NCBI RefSeq assembly: GCF_020509005.1
Contig: NC_063012.1
Coordinates: 11,222,001-11,286,000, forward strand
Direction: 5' to 3'
Source of the DNA: Fulvia fulva
Lineage: Eukaryota; Ascomycota; Dothideomycetes; Mycosphaerellales; Mycosphaerellaceae
DNA length: 64,000 bases
Part shown: one piece after another, positions 44,739 to 53,747 of the stretch
How positions within the stretch are numbered: the stretch's first letter is position 1
How the letters are laid out: each line of letters begins with the position of its first letter
Notes under the pieces: model-generated
The model's database searches: none
What the model saw: only the letters and a program-made list of their open reading frames with translations
What the model was told of the DNA's origin: nothing
Made by a program: the position numbers and the translations under genes

Positions 44739-46865
44739 ATGCCTAGAGAACGCAACGCGGCGACACCATCAGCAGGTGGTCGCGCGCTCGTAGACAGTCA
44801 GGATACAGGCACCGTCACGCCTCCCCCGAACCCAGACAACATGACTTCACAAACAGCGAACGGCGGCATGCGACCGCCACCTAAGCCTAAGGGCAAAAGC
44901 AAGCAGCGCACATCTCTTTTCCCCGACCTCTCCTCTTTTCCTCAGAGTCAGACACAGGACGACAACCGGCGGGTCACAGTAGACACCGGTGTCGCGCTAC
45001 AACAAGAGATTGATAAAGCTTACCAGAAGGCCTTCGAGCGAGAAGAAGGTGGTGAGATTGACTTTACAGAACTGTTCGAGTTCAAGCTCGAAGAGAACCC
45101 AGGCGGCGACCCAGACGAGGTGTATCTATCACTCGACGAGGCAGAACACATTCTCGCATCCGAATACCAGAATGTCACCCCAGACAACCTCACGACCCTT
45201 GCATCCCAACACCCGAAGACCACCCACGACTTCGTGCTACAAGCAGTCAACACGGCAATTACTAAGGGCAGACAACTCGATGTAATGGAGCGAGCCAACG
45301 ACCTCCAGAACACCCAGTACACCACGCTGTACACCGAATACGACCGCATCTACAAGATGCTGCGAAGTGAAGAGCTTGTCACACAGAAAATGGCAGCAGA
45401 TCTCAAGAGCAAGAAGGATTGCGACCCAGCTAAGTTGCAAGAGCTGGGGAAGAAATACAAGGAAGCCAACAACCTGTGCAAGCAGTTCAGCGAGATCTGC
45501 GAGAAGGAGAAGAAGAAGGCACAAGATGCTGAGGCGAAGAACCAGGCCCTACAACAAGAAGTCGATGACCTGAAGGCTCGGCTTGAGGCAGGAGACACCA
45601 CACAGAACGGAGGTAGGGGCCGCTCAGGCCGCCGACCCTCTCGTTCCCGCCCACGCGAGACCTCACTCGAGCAGCTATTGCGTAGGTATCGCGAAGCTGC
45701 TGGTGGAGGGGGCGGTGGCGGTGGTGGTGATAACGATAACGATGGAGACGACGATGACCGTGGCGACAATGGCCGAGGACGTGACAACGACCGTCCGCGA
45801 CCAGGACCCAACAACAGTCGTGACTCGAGAATGCGCAACACCCGCACCCAGACACCACTGGTTGACCTTCCAGAACGTCTCTTCACCATTGACCGCACCC
45901 TCACTCGCGGCATGGAGATCGGCAAGGGTGTGCCCGACCCTAAGCACTTCAAGAACGATGACGACCCCAATTTCGACAGCTGGTACAGCAGTGTTCTCCT
46001 AAAGCTGACTGTAGCAACCTTCCGCACTGAGGCAGATGGTCTGCGCTTCGTGTATGGGTGGACACAAGGTGATCCTCAGCGAAGCATCAAGCCGAGGATC
46101 CCTGTGCCTGGACAGCAGTCCTTCAACGAGTTCAAGACTGGAGAAGAGTTATTAGACTGGATGACACGCCAATATGGCACACGCAATGAGGGAACCAAGG
46201 CTATGGTTGACATTGCTACCTGCAAGCAAGAACAAGGCGAAACCTTTGTAGCCTTCCATGCCCGCTACTCGAAGTTGCGCGCCTGGATGTCATGGACCGA
46301 TGAGACCGAGCTCATGCTGTTCCGTAACCGACTGAACCGCAAGTACTTCATCAAGACCTTCGGCGACCGCGAAGTCGACCGCCGCCTAGACAGCATGCAA
46401 GACGTTATCGAGGAGTGCACCGCACTGGACGAGAGTTTCTACGAGACAGATCGACTATACCCGCAGAAGGAGCGCCCCCGGGGCAATGGCAACTCGAACA
46501 GCAATGGCGGCCAGAACAACCAGAACAACGGCAACGCAGTTGCTAGTGCCGCTGCCGGTGTAGCAGGTGCCTTGGTACAGCGCCCACTACAGTACGCTGG
46601 TACCAAGAAGAAGGAGGATCTGCCGACACATCTACAGAACCTGCCTACGCTCAACCGTGAGCAGCGCGAAGACCTTAAGAAGCAGGGTAAGTGCTACCGC
46701 TGCCGTACAGGTTCTCACGTGTCGACCAACCCTGAATGCCCAATGTATGGGTACGATGGCGACTATCGCCCACCGCGTCCACGCAATACCACGCCGAATC
46801 CGAACGCGAACCTCAGTTCCCTAGCCGCCGATCCGCGGCAGGGAAATGGCACGACCGCTGCCTAA
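44739..46865 (+). CDS. Gypsy gag polyprotein
   Basis: 708 residues if begun at the ATG at 44739. The N-terminal third is polar and disordered. A coiled-coil-like segment follows (about 215-285, KKYKEANNLCKQFSEICEKE and on) and an Arg/Gly/Asp-rich low-complexity stretch. The retrotransposon gag capsid domain spans about 385-570 (YSSVLLKLTV, TRQYGTRNEGTKAMVDI, FHARYSKLRAWM). A zinc knuckle lies near 648-663 (CYRCRTGSHVSTNPEC, spacing C-x2-C-x4-H-x6-C instead of the usual x4). The frame overlaps pol by 130 nt; pol is in the -1 frame. The structural protein forms the particle that packages element RNA. Confidence 0.92.
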   Translation: MPRERNAATPSAGGRALVDSQDTGTVTPPPNPDNMTSQTANGGMRPPPKPKGKSKQRTSLFPDLSSFPQSQTQDDNRRVTVDTGVALQQEIDKAYQKAFEREEGGEIDFTELFEFKLEENPGGDPDEVYLSLDEAEHILASEYQNVTPDNLTTLASQHPKTTHDFVLQAVNTAITKGRQLDVMERANDLQNTQYTTLYTEYDRIYKMLRSEELVTQKMAADLKSKKDCDPAKLQELGKKYKEANNLCKQFSEICEKEKKKAQDAEAKNQALQQEVDDLKARLEAGDTTQNGGRGRSGRRPSRSRPRETSLEQLLRRYREAAGGGGGGGGGDNDNDGDDDDRGDNGRGRDNDRPRPGPNNSRDSRMRNTRTQTPLVDLPERLFTIDRTLTRGMEIGKGVPDPKHFKNDDDPNFDSWYSSVLLKLTVATFRTEADGLRFVYGWTQGDPQRSIKPRIPVPGQQSFNEFKTGEELLDWMTRQYGTRNEGTKAMVDIATCKQEQGETFVAFHARYSKLRAWMSWTDETELMLFRNRLNRKYFIKTFGDREVDRRLDSMQDVIEECTALDESFYETDRLYPQKERPRGNGNSNSNGGQNNQNNGNAVASAAAGVAGALVQRPLQYAGTKKKEDLPTHLQNLPTLNREQREDLKKQGKCYRCRTGSHVSTNPECPMYGYDGDYRPPRPRNTTPNPNANLSSLAADPRQGNGTTAA

Positions 46866-49800
46866 GCGTGGTAGACAGCGGTCACCCGAACTTCCTAGGA
46901 CAGAAAGAGCATGAGATTGAGAGACACGGAACGCAAGAGACGGTAACAGACTATAGTGAGGAGCTTAAGATATCGGCATGCGCACTGGATAAGCAACAGC
47001 CAGCTGTGTACCCTCACATAGTGTTACCCGTAATGATACAACAGAGAAAGGCTCGAGGCCTTGTAGATTCTGCTTCCACCTCTCTCTTTCTTGACTGGAA
47101 ATTCACACGCAAATACACAATACCCCTGATCCCTTTGACGCAAAGCCGACGACTAACACTGGGAGATGGAACGGCCACTGCGCGGCAGATTACACACGCG
47201 GCCCCTGTAGACGTAGTCATAGGCGATCATCACGAGCAAATGTTATGCTACGTCACCGACCTCGAATACGACATCGTCTTTGGCCTGCCGTGGCTTACAG
47301 CGCACAACCCAAACATCTTCTGGGAGACAGGCGAGGTGGCATTCAGGTCGGATTACTGCTTTGGTCACTGTCTACAGAATAAGACACCGACAACAGTGCA
47401 ATCCCTGAACCACCGCGAGAAGAAGAAGCAGGCACCAGTACGGTACGGACCAGAGCCCTTCACTGGAGATGTAGCGAGCTTCACAGCAGGAGGAGCAGAG
47501 CTGAATGCCTCATCATATGACCTGGAAGACATAGACGATGAAGAAGTGGACTGCCAGGGCGTTTCTCAACGCGCGTGGGGGATGTACGCGCACCGGCCTG
47601 GGGCTGAGTGCTTCTACATCATGCCCACTAGGCGTGAGAGCGACGGCGGAGAGCTTAAGCTGAGTGCAATGGCTGCTGATGATCTGGACCAATTCTTGAA
47701 CAAGCAGTTCAATCACAACCCGAAGGAGAAGTTGCCGCCAATGTACCACGATATTGCGGACGCTTTCTCAGCTAAGGATCATGAAGGACTCCCACCTCAC
47801 CGACTAGGCGTAGATCATGAGATTCACATTAAGCCTGATGGTCCACAAGAGCCACCATACCGCAAGCCCTACGGCCTAGCTGAGAAGGAGAACGAGGCAG
47901 TTAAAAAATGGCTAGACGAGCAAACATCTGAAGGGAAGGTGCGGAAAGCAGGGCAAAAGACGAACCAGTCTCCTGCACCAGTGCTAGTGGTACGTAAGCC
48001 TGGAGGTAGGCTGCGTGTTTGTATCGACTACAGAGGATTGAATGCGATCACTATCAAGAACCGGTATCCGATTCCCTTGATACAAGAGACGCTCAACCGC
48101 ATGCACGGCAAGAAGTACTTCACAAAGCTGGACATTGTAGCAGCCTTCAACAAGTTACGGATAGCTGAAGGGCACGAGTGGTTGACAGCGTTTGCGACAC
48201 GATACGGCATCTACGAGTGTCTAGTGTTGCCATTCGGCTTGTGCAACGGACCAGCATCGTTCCAATCATACATCAACAAGGTCTTGCAAGAACACCTAGA
48301 CGACTTTGTGTCGGCCTACCTGGATGACGTACTTATCTTCAGTGACACCTTGGAGGAGCACATTGAACACGTGCGGAAGGTTCTCACCAAGCTACGCGAT
48401 GCAGGACTTACAGTGGACATCGACAAAAGCGAATTCCACCAACAGAAGGTGAAGTATCTTGGGCTAATCATAACCCCTGACGGCATCGAGATGGACCCCG
48501 AGAAACTCGAATGTATTCAGACATGGGAAGCTCCTGAGAACCTGAAGGATGTCCAGGCCTTCCTTGGATTTGCCAACTTCTACAGGCGATTCATCGAAGC
48601 ATTTTCGCGCATAGCTGCTCCTCTCACAAACCTGACCAAGTCGGACGGACCAAGCAATCACAAGAACAGAAGGATTCAATGGTCACTAGATTGCCAACGA
48701 GCCTTTGACAATTTGAAAGCTGCGTTCAGCAAAGCCGGCATGCTCGCACATTACGTGCCAGGCAGGGAAACAGTAATAGAGACAGATTCTTCAGATTTTG
48801 TGAACGCCGGCGTGCTTTCGCAGTATGACGAGAATGGTGTGCTACATCCTGTGGCCTTCTACTCGAAGAAGTTGAGTCCACAGGAGTGCAATTATGAAAT
48901 CTATGATAAGGAACTGTTAGCCATCATCAAGGCTTTTGAGGAATGGAGACCCGAGCTCGCCTGCGAGGCAGATGATGAGGACTCACAGCCAGTCAAGATT
49001 TACACCGACCACAAGAACCTGGAATACTTCATGACGACAAAGCAGCTAAATCGGCGACAAGCGCGTTGGGCTGAGTTCTTGTCACAGTTCAACTTCAAGA
49101 TAATATACCGTCCAGGACTTCAAGGTACAAAGCCAGACAGCCTGACGAGACGCAGCCAGGACCTTCCGCAGGGGGTGGACGACCCTCGGAACCAGCATCA
49201 GCATCAGACATTGCTGCCTCCTAAGCGATTCCTTAAGATCGCCTCACTACAGGCAACAGTAGAAGATGCGCCGGAAGAAGAGGAACCAGTACCGCTAAAC
49301 CCTGAAGCTGAAGAGTTTATGCCTACAGAACGAGATGCGCCTACTGAACAACCGGCGACGCGTGAAAGTCAGCGGGAAGCCGAACTCGAGTATCGAATGT
49401 CGACGGCGTACGTAACCGATAACGAGCTCAAGACCGCGATTAAGGACCTGCAGAAAGACCGCACTCCTACACTGCTACAGAGAGCGAAGATTCACCCAGC
49501 ACACTGCAAAGTGGATGGCGACCTGCTATATGTTCGAAACCAATACGACGGCTGGAGCTTATGGGTACCAAATGACCAAGCTTTACAGACCAGGATAATC
49601 AAGATAAACCATGACGCTCCAGCAGCAGGCCATCCAGGACGAGCTCGCACTTATGAACTCGTAGCACGTGAATTCTACTGGCCTGGATTAGCGAGATCCG
49701 TGCGCAGATACACCGCGAATTGCCGCACCTGCCGTACAACAAAATCTCTGCACTCCCAGCCACTAGGATTACTACAGCCACTTCCTGTTCCAGATCGGCC

Positions 49801-51532
49801 TTGGAAACACATTGCAGTCGACTTCGTTGTCGGACTCCCAGACAGCACTCTTGACGGCATGGTCTACAACAACATTATGACCGTCACTGACAGGCTCACT
49901 AAGGAAGTCGAGCTGATCCCTATTGGCGCAATGACAGCACAGAATACGGCAAGGCTTTTCCTCAAACATGTGTTCTGTCGGCGCGGGTTTCCTGACACCA
50001 TTACATCAGACCGTGGCAAGCAGTGGGTTGCTACCTTCTGGAAGAAACTCTGCAAGATGCTCCGCACAAATCGCAAGCTGAGTTCTTCGTATCACCCAGA
50101 AACTGATGGACAGTCAGAACGCACTAACCAGGCGATGGAACAGTATCTCCGCATGTTCACCAACGAGGCACAGGATGACTGGGCAGAATGGCTGTGCCTT
50201 GCTCAGTTCGCGATCAACAATCACCTGTCTGAGACTACTGGTGTGTCGCCGTTCTACGCCACCTTAGGATACAACCCTGAGTTCATAGAGCGAGTTGACC
50301 TGAACGCTGGAAAGGAGGGAGGACTGACCACTCTCCAGCGACTGAACGCGCGATCAGCAGAAACCTTTGTGCGTCGAATTTGCGAGCTTCACAAACACCT
50401 TCAAGAGAATATGCGAATGTCACAAGCTCTCCAAGCAGAGGCAGCAAACCGCCACCGAAGCATTCCTCCAGACTACAAGGTGGGTGATTGGGTGTATCTT
50501 AGCACCAAGAACATCCGCACGACTCGACCATCTAAGAAGCTGGACAGGAGATATGCCGGCCCTTACCAGATCACGGAAGTTATGCCGGCCAGACTCTCTT
50601 ATCGACTGAAACTATCAGACGCTCTAGTAGGACTTGATAACTGCTTCCACACCTCACTACTACAACGAGCCGACCACCCCGATTTCCCACCACTTGAAGG
50701 GCAGCATCTGGCGCCGCCACCACCGATAACTATCGAACCTGACACCACCGAGGCTGATGCAGCAGCCGATGTAGTGGCAGCACCTACGCACATGTACGAG
50801 GTGGAAAAGATCCTTGACATGTACACCCGTAAGCGGGCAGGCAAGGTGAAGAAGGGGCACAAGCGCAAAGTAGATACATGGTACAAGGTGAAATGGGCTG
50901 GATATCAGAACGAAGAGGATGGTGAGACCTGGCAACCTGCAGAGGACATGCTTGAACACGCAGCCGCCGCTGTTGCAGACTTTCACCATAACCGGCCGGA
51001 GTTGTCTACGCCTGTAGGCTTCGCAGCTCCATCTGACTGGTCCCTACCAGCCACTGAGATACTCGGGCTCAACTCGATCAGGGTCATTCCGAAAGACACC
51101 GTCACGAATGAGTCGCCTCGAGCCTTGCCTCTAATAGAATCTGCTCCGCACATATTCGATACTCGAGTGGAGCCTACAGAGCCTGCAATGATACCCAACT
51201 TTGGTCATAAGGATCATACGCGAGTGCGAGCCGAAGACAGACTTAGATCTGGGGCAAGCCAGCTAACTAGGCAACATGTTTCTCGAAGGAAGCCGGTCGA
51301 GGATAGTCTTGATAGAGCGAATGCGATGTTATCGGATGACGACAGGGCACTAGAGGATGATTCGGCGTTCGCGCGATTATGGAGCTCGACAGGCAAGTGG
51401 CCTCACAAGGTGAATAACGCTCAGAGGACTGAGGCGTGTTTTGGGAGGGGGGGTACTGTCACGGGCAGCCCGCGACCCCTCACTGTAGCTGCGTCGGCCC
51501 GGCTGAACCGCGGACCTTCTGCATCGGGTTAG
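46736..51532 (+). CDS. Gypsy pol polyprotein (protease, RT, RNase H, integrase, chromodomain)
   Basis: 1598 codons, in the -1 frame relative to gag; the frame opens right after a TGA at 46733-46735, so translation joins by frameshift in the overlap or restarts at the ATG at 46736. Domains in order: protease with LVDSASTSLF (about residue 110), reverse transcriptase with LDIVAAFNKL and the YLDD catalytic box (about 460-535), and RNase H (DSSDFVNAGVL, then YTDHKNLEY). Integrase has its H-H-C-C finger (H-x-H and NCRTC) and the D-D-E residues in VDFVVGLP, SDRGKQW and GQSERTNQ (about 1020-1150). A C-terminal chromodomain follows (about 1350-1420, WYKVKWAGYQNEEDGETWQP), placing it among chromoviruses. 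The frame runs through the purine tract 76 bp into the 3' LTR. Confidence 0.95.
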   Translation: MPNVWVRWRLSPTASTQYHAESEREPQFPSRRSAAGKWHDRCLSVVDSGHPNFLGQKEHEIERHGTQETVTDYSEELKISACALDKQQPAVYPHIVLPVMIQQRKARGLVDSASTSLFLDWKFTRKYTIPLIPLTQSRRLTLGDGTATARQITHAAPVDVVIGDHHEQMLCYVTDLEYDIVFGLPWLTAHNPNIFWETGEVAFRSDYCFGHCLQNKTPTTVQSLNHREKKKQAPVRYGPEPFTGDVASFTAGGAELNASSYDLEDIDDEEVDCQGVSQRAWGMYAHRPGAECFYIMPTRRESDGGELKLSAMAADDLDQFLNKQFNHNPKEKLPPMYHDIADAFSAKDHEGLPPHRLGVDHEIHIKPDGPQEPPYRKPYGLAEKENEAVKKWLDEQTSEGKVRKAGQKTNQSPAPVLVVRKPGGRLRVCIDYRGLNAITIKNRYPIPLIQETLNRMHGKKYFTKLDIVAAFNKLRIAEGHEWLTAFATRYGIYECLVLPFGLCNGPASFQSYINKVLQEHLDDFVSAYLDDVLIFSDTLEEHIEHVRKVLTKLRDAGLTVDIDKSEFHQQKVKYLGLIITPDGIEMDPEKLECIQTWEAPENLKDVQAFLGFANFYRRFIEAFSRIAAPLTNLTKSDGPSNHKNRRIQWSLDCQRAFDNLKAAFSKAGMLAHYVPGRETVIETDSSDFVNAGVLSQYDENGVLHPVAFYSKKLSPQECNYEIYDKELLAIIKAFEEWRPELACEADDEDSQPVKIYTDHKNLEYFMTTKQLNRRQARWAEFLSQFNFKIIYRPGLQGTKPDSLTRRSQDLPQGVDDPRNQHQHQTLLPPKRFLKIASLQATVEDAPEEEEPVPLNPEAEEFMPTERDAPTEQPATRESQREAELEYRMSTAYVTDNELKTAIKDLQKDRTPTLLQRAKIHPAHCKVDGDLLYVRNQYDGWSLWVPNDQALQTRIIKINHDAPAAGHPGRARTYELVAREFYWPGLARSVRRYTANCRTCRTTKSLHSQPLGLLQPLPVPDRPWKHIAVDFVVGLPDSTLDGMVYNNIMTVTDRLTKEVELIPIGAMTAQNTARLFLKHVFCRRGFPDTITSDRGKQWVATFWKKLCKMLRTNRKLSSSYHPETDGQSERTNQAMEQYLRMFTNEAQDDWAEWLCLAQFAINNHLSETTGVSPFYATLGYNPEFIERVDLNAGKEGGLTTLQRLNARSAETFVRRICELHKHLQENMRMSQALQAEAANRHRSIPPDYKVGDWVYLSTKNIRTTRPSKKLDRRYAGPYQITEVMPARLSYRLKLSDALVGLDNCFHTSLLQRADHPDFPPLEGQHLAPPPPITIEPDTTEADAAADVVAAPTHMYEVEKILDMYTRKRAGKVKKGHKRKVDTWYKVKWAGYQNEEDGETWQPAEDMLEHAAAAVADFHHNRPELSTPVGFAAPSDWSLPATEILGLNSIRVIPKDTVTNESPRALPLIESAPHIFDTRVEPTEPAMIPNFGHKDHTRVRAEDRLRSGASQLTRQHVSRRKPVEDSLDRANAMLSDDDRALEDDSAFARLWSSTGKWPHKVNNAQRTEACFGRGGTVTGSPRPLTVAASARLNRGPSASG
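46841..46883 (+). promoter_or_regulatory. Programmed -1 frameshift signal between gag and pol
   Basis: The heptamer GGGAAAT (46841-46847) is in the gag zero frame as G-GGA-AAT, the X-XXY-YYZ form. After a 5-nt spacer, GACCGCTG (46853-46860) pairs perfectly with CAGCGGTC (46876-46883), an 8-bp stem with a 15-nt loop that holds the gag stop TAA. Slipping back one base gives the pol reading GKWHDR. Confidence 0.75.
51443..51453 (+). other. Polypurine tract for plus-strand priming
   Basis: GGGAGGGGGGG ends 3 nt before the 3' LTR; the outer copy keeps its complement at 40,114-40,121. Confidence 0.8.
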
Positions 51533-51640
51533 CGCGGCTTGGCTTTACTTTATAACTTCGCCGCGCCTCGCGCTCCTCTTTCGTAGCTTCGTAGAACAAC
51601 AACTATCTCATTCGGACCCTAGGGTACGCGCGCCCTTACA
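51457..51640 (+). repeat. Inner Gypsy 3' LTR
   Basis: Identical to the 5' LTR apart from G at 51622. Contains the last codons and the TAG stop of pol. Confidence 0.95.
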
Positions 51641-53558
51641 TATTCTAGTTATTCTAGCTACTATTACCGTTCGAGTTACTATTACTACGGGGGCGCTCCT
51701 TCTACGGGTATAGTCGATCTGTCTCGTAGAAGCTCTCGTCTAGTACGGTGTACTCCTCGATAACGTCTTATATACTATCTAGGCGGCGGTCGACTTTACG
51801 GTCGCCGAAGGTCTTAATAAAGTACTTATAGTTTAGTCGGTTACGGAATAGTATAAGCTCGGTCTTATCGGTCTATAATATCTAGGCGCGTAACTTCAAG
51901 TAGCGGGTATAGAAGGCTATAAAGGTTTCGCCTTGTTCTTACTTATAGGTAGCAATATTAACTATAGCCTTAGTTCCTTTATTACGTATACTATATTAGC
52001 GTATTATCTAATCTAATAACTCTTCTCTAGTCTTGAACTCGTTAAAGGACTACTATCTAGGCATAGGGATCCTCGGCTTAATACTTCGCTAAGGATCACC
52101 TTACGTCTATCTATATACAAAGCGTAGACTATCTACCTTAGTACGGAAGGTTACTATAGTTAGCTTTAGGAGAACACTACTATACTAGCTATCGAAATTA
52201 GGGTCGTTATCGTTCTTAAAGTGCTTAGGCTTAGGCACACCCTTACTAATCTCTATACCGCGAGTAAGGGTGCGGTTAATAGTAAAGAGACGTTCTAGAA
52301 GGTTAACTAGTAGTGTCTAGGTACGGGTATTACGTATTCTCGAGTTACGACTATTATTAGGTCCTAGTCGCGGACGGTCGTTATTACGTCCTCGGCTACT
52401 ATTACTACGGTCATCGTCGTCTCTATCGTTATTACTACTACCGCTACCGCTACCTCTACTAGTAGCTTCGCGATACTTACGTATTAGCTACTCGAGTAAG
52501 GTCTCGCGTAGGCGGGAACGAGAGGGTCGGCGGCCTAAGCGGCCCCTACCTCCGTTCTATATAGTGTCTCCTACCTTAAGCCGAGCCTTTAGGTTATCGA
52601 CTTCTTATTATAGGGCCTAGTTCTTCGCCTTAGCATCTTGTGCCTTCTTCTTCTCCTTCTCGTAGATCTCGCTAAACTACTTATATAGGTTATTAGCTTC
52701 CTTATATTTCTTCTCTAGCTCTTATAACTTAGCTAGGTCGTAATCCTTCTTACTCTTAAGATCTACTGCCATTTTCTATATAACAAGCTCTTTACTTCGT
52801 AGCGTCTTATAGATACGGTCGTATTCGGTATATAGTATAGTATACTAGGTGTTCTAGAGGTCGTTAGCTCGCTCTATTATATCGAGTTGTCTACCCTTAG
52901 TAATTACCGTGTTAACTACTTGTAGCACGAAGTCGTAGGTAGTCTTCGGGTGTTAGAATATAAGGGTCGTAAGGTTATCTAGGGTAACATTCTAGTATTC
53001 GGATACGAGAATATGTTCTACCTCGTCGAGTAATAGATATACCTCGTCTAGGTCGCCGCCTAGGTTCTCTTCGAGCTTGAACTCGAACAGTTCTATAAAG
53101 TTAATCTTACTACCTTCTTCTCGCTCGAAGGCCTTCTAGTAAGCTTTATTAATCTCTTGTTATAGCGCGATACCGGTATCTACTATAACCCGCCGGTTAT
53201 CGTCCTATATCTAACTCTAAGGAAAAGAGGAGAGGTCGGGGAAAAGAGATATACGCTACTTGCTTTTGCCCTTAGGCTTAAAAGCGGTAGTATGCCGCCG
53301 TTCGTTATTTATAAAGTTATATTATCTAGGTTCGGGGGAGGCGTAACGGTACCTATATCCTAACTATCTACGAGCGCGCGACTACCTACTAATAATGTCG
53401 CCGCGTTACGTTCTCTAGGTATCTACGCGCTATACGCCTTACCGTGTTCTATGTTCTAATACGACTCTACGCGTTCTCGAGTTCTACGGTTCTATCTATT
53501 CCTATTATTACGCGTCCCTTACCTAGATCCGCGATCTAGGTAGGGTAGTAGAACAAAC
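51641..53558 (-). pseudogene. Outer Gypsy gag remnant (RIP-mutated)
   Basis: The reverse complement matches intact gag and leader from 44603 to about 46527, with CpA-to-TpA changes throughout and a net length 7 nt shorter. It ends within the Asn/Gln-rich segment after the capsid domain, where the inner element begins; the zinc knuckle is missing. Confidence 0.88.
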
Positions 53559-53742
53559 TATAAGGGCGCGCGTACTATAGGGTCCGAACGAGATAGTTAT
53601 TATTCTACGAAGCTACGAAAGAGGAGCGCGAGGCGCGGCGAAGTTATAAAGTAAAGCTAAGCCGCGCTAACCCGATACGGAAGGTCCGCGGTTCACCCGG
53701 GCCGACGTAGCTATAGTAAGGGGTCGCGGGCTACCCGTAATA
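53559..53742 (-). repeat. Outer Gypsy LTR (5' LTR), RIP-mutated
   Basis: 184 bp, matching the left outer LTR closely; followed directly by the TAACG duplication (53743-53747). Confidence 0.9.
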
Positions 53743-53747
53743 TAACG
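53743..53747. repeat. Outer Gypsy target site duplication, right (TAACG)
   Basis: Identical to 39922-39926; marks the point where the outer Gypsy split the hAT transposase. Confidence 0.85.

Larger units (their letters stand above)
44419..51640 (+). mobile_element. Inner Gypsy (chromovirus) retrotransposon, intact, not RIP-mutated
   Basis: 7222 bp, with 184-bp LTRs that differ at a single base (T at 44584, G at 51622), open gag and pol, a purine tract and a candidate self-priming site. It sits in the opposite orientation inside the outer RIP-mutated copy of the same family. No 5-bp target duplication is seen (left GTCGT, right TATTC). The outer copy lacks the 621 bp equivalent to 46528-47148 at this point. 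High LTR identity and lack of RIP indicate a very young insertion. Confidence 0.95.
39927..53742 (-). mobile_element. Outer Gypsy (chromovirus) retrotransposon, RIP-mutated, minus orientation
   Basis: Two 184-bp LTRs (39927-40110 and 53559-53742) flanked by TAACG. Between them lie the reverse-complemented pol (40111-44418) and gag (51641-53558) remnants, split by the inner element. Compared by eye with the intact copy, differences are almost all C-to-T at CpA or the complement, and CpA/TpG are nearly absent. Stops occur throughout. The pol half is exactly as long as its intact counterpart (4308 bp), so decay is by point mutation, not indels. Confidence 0.92.
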
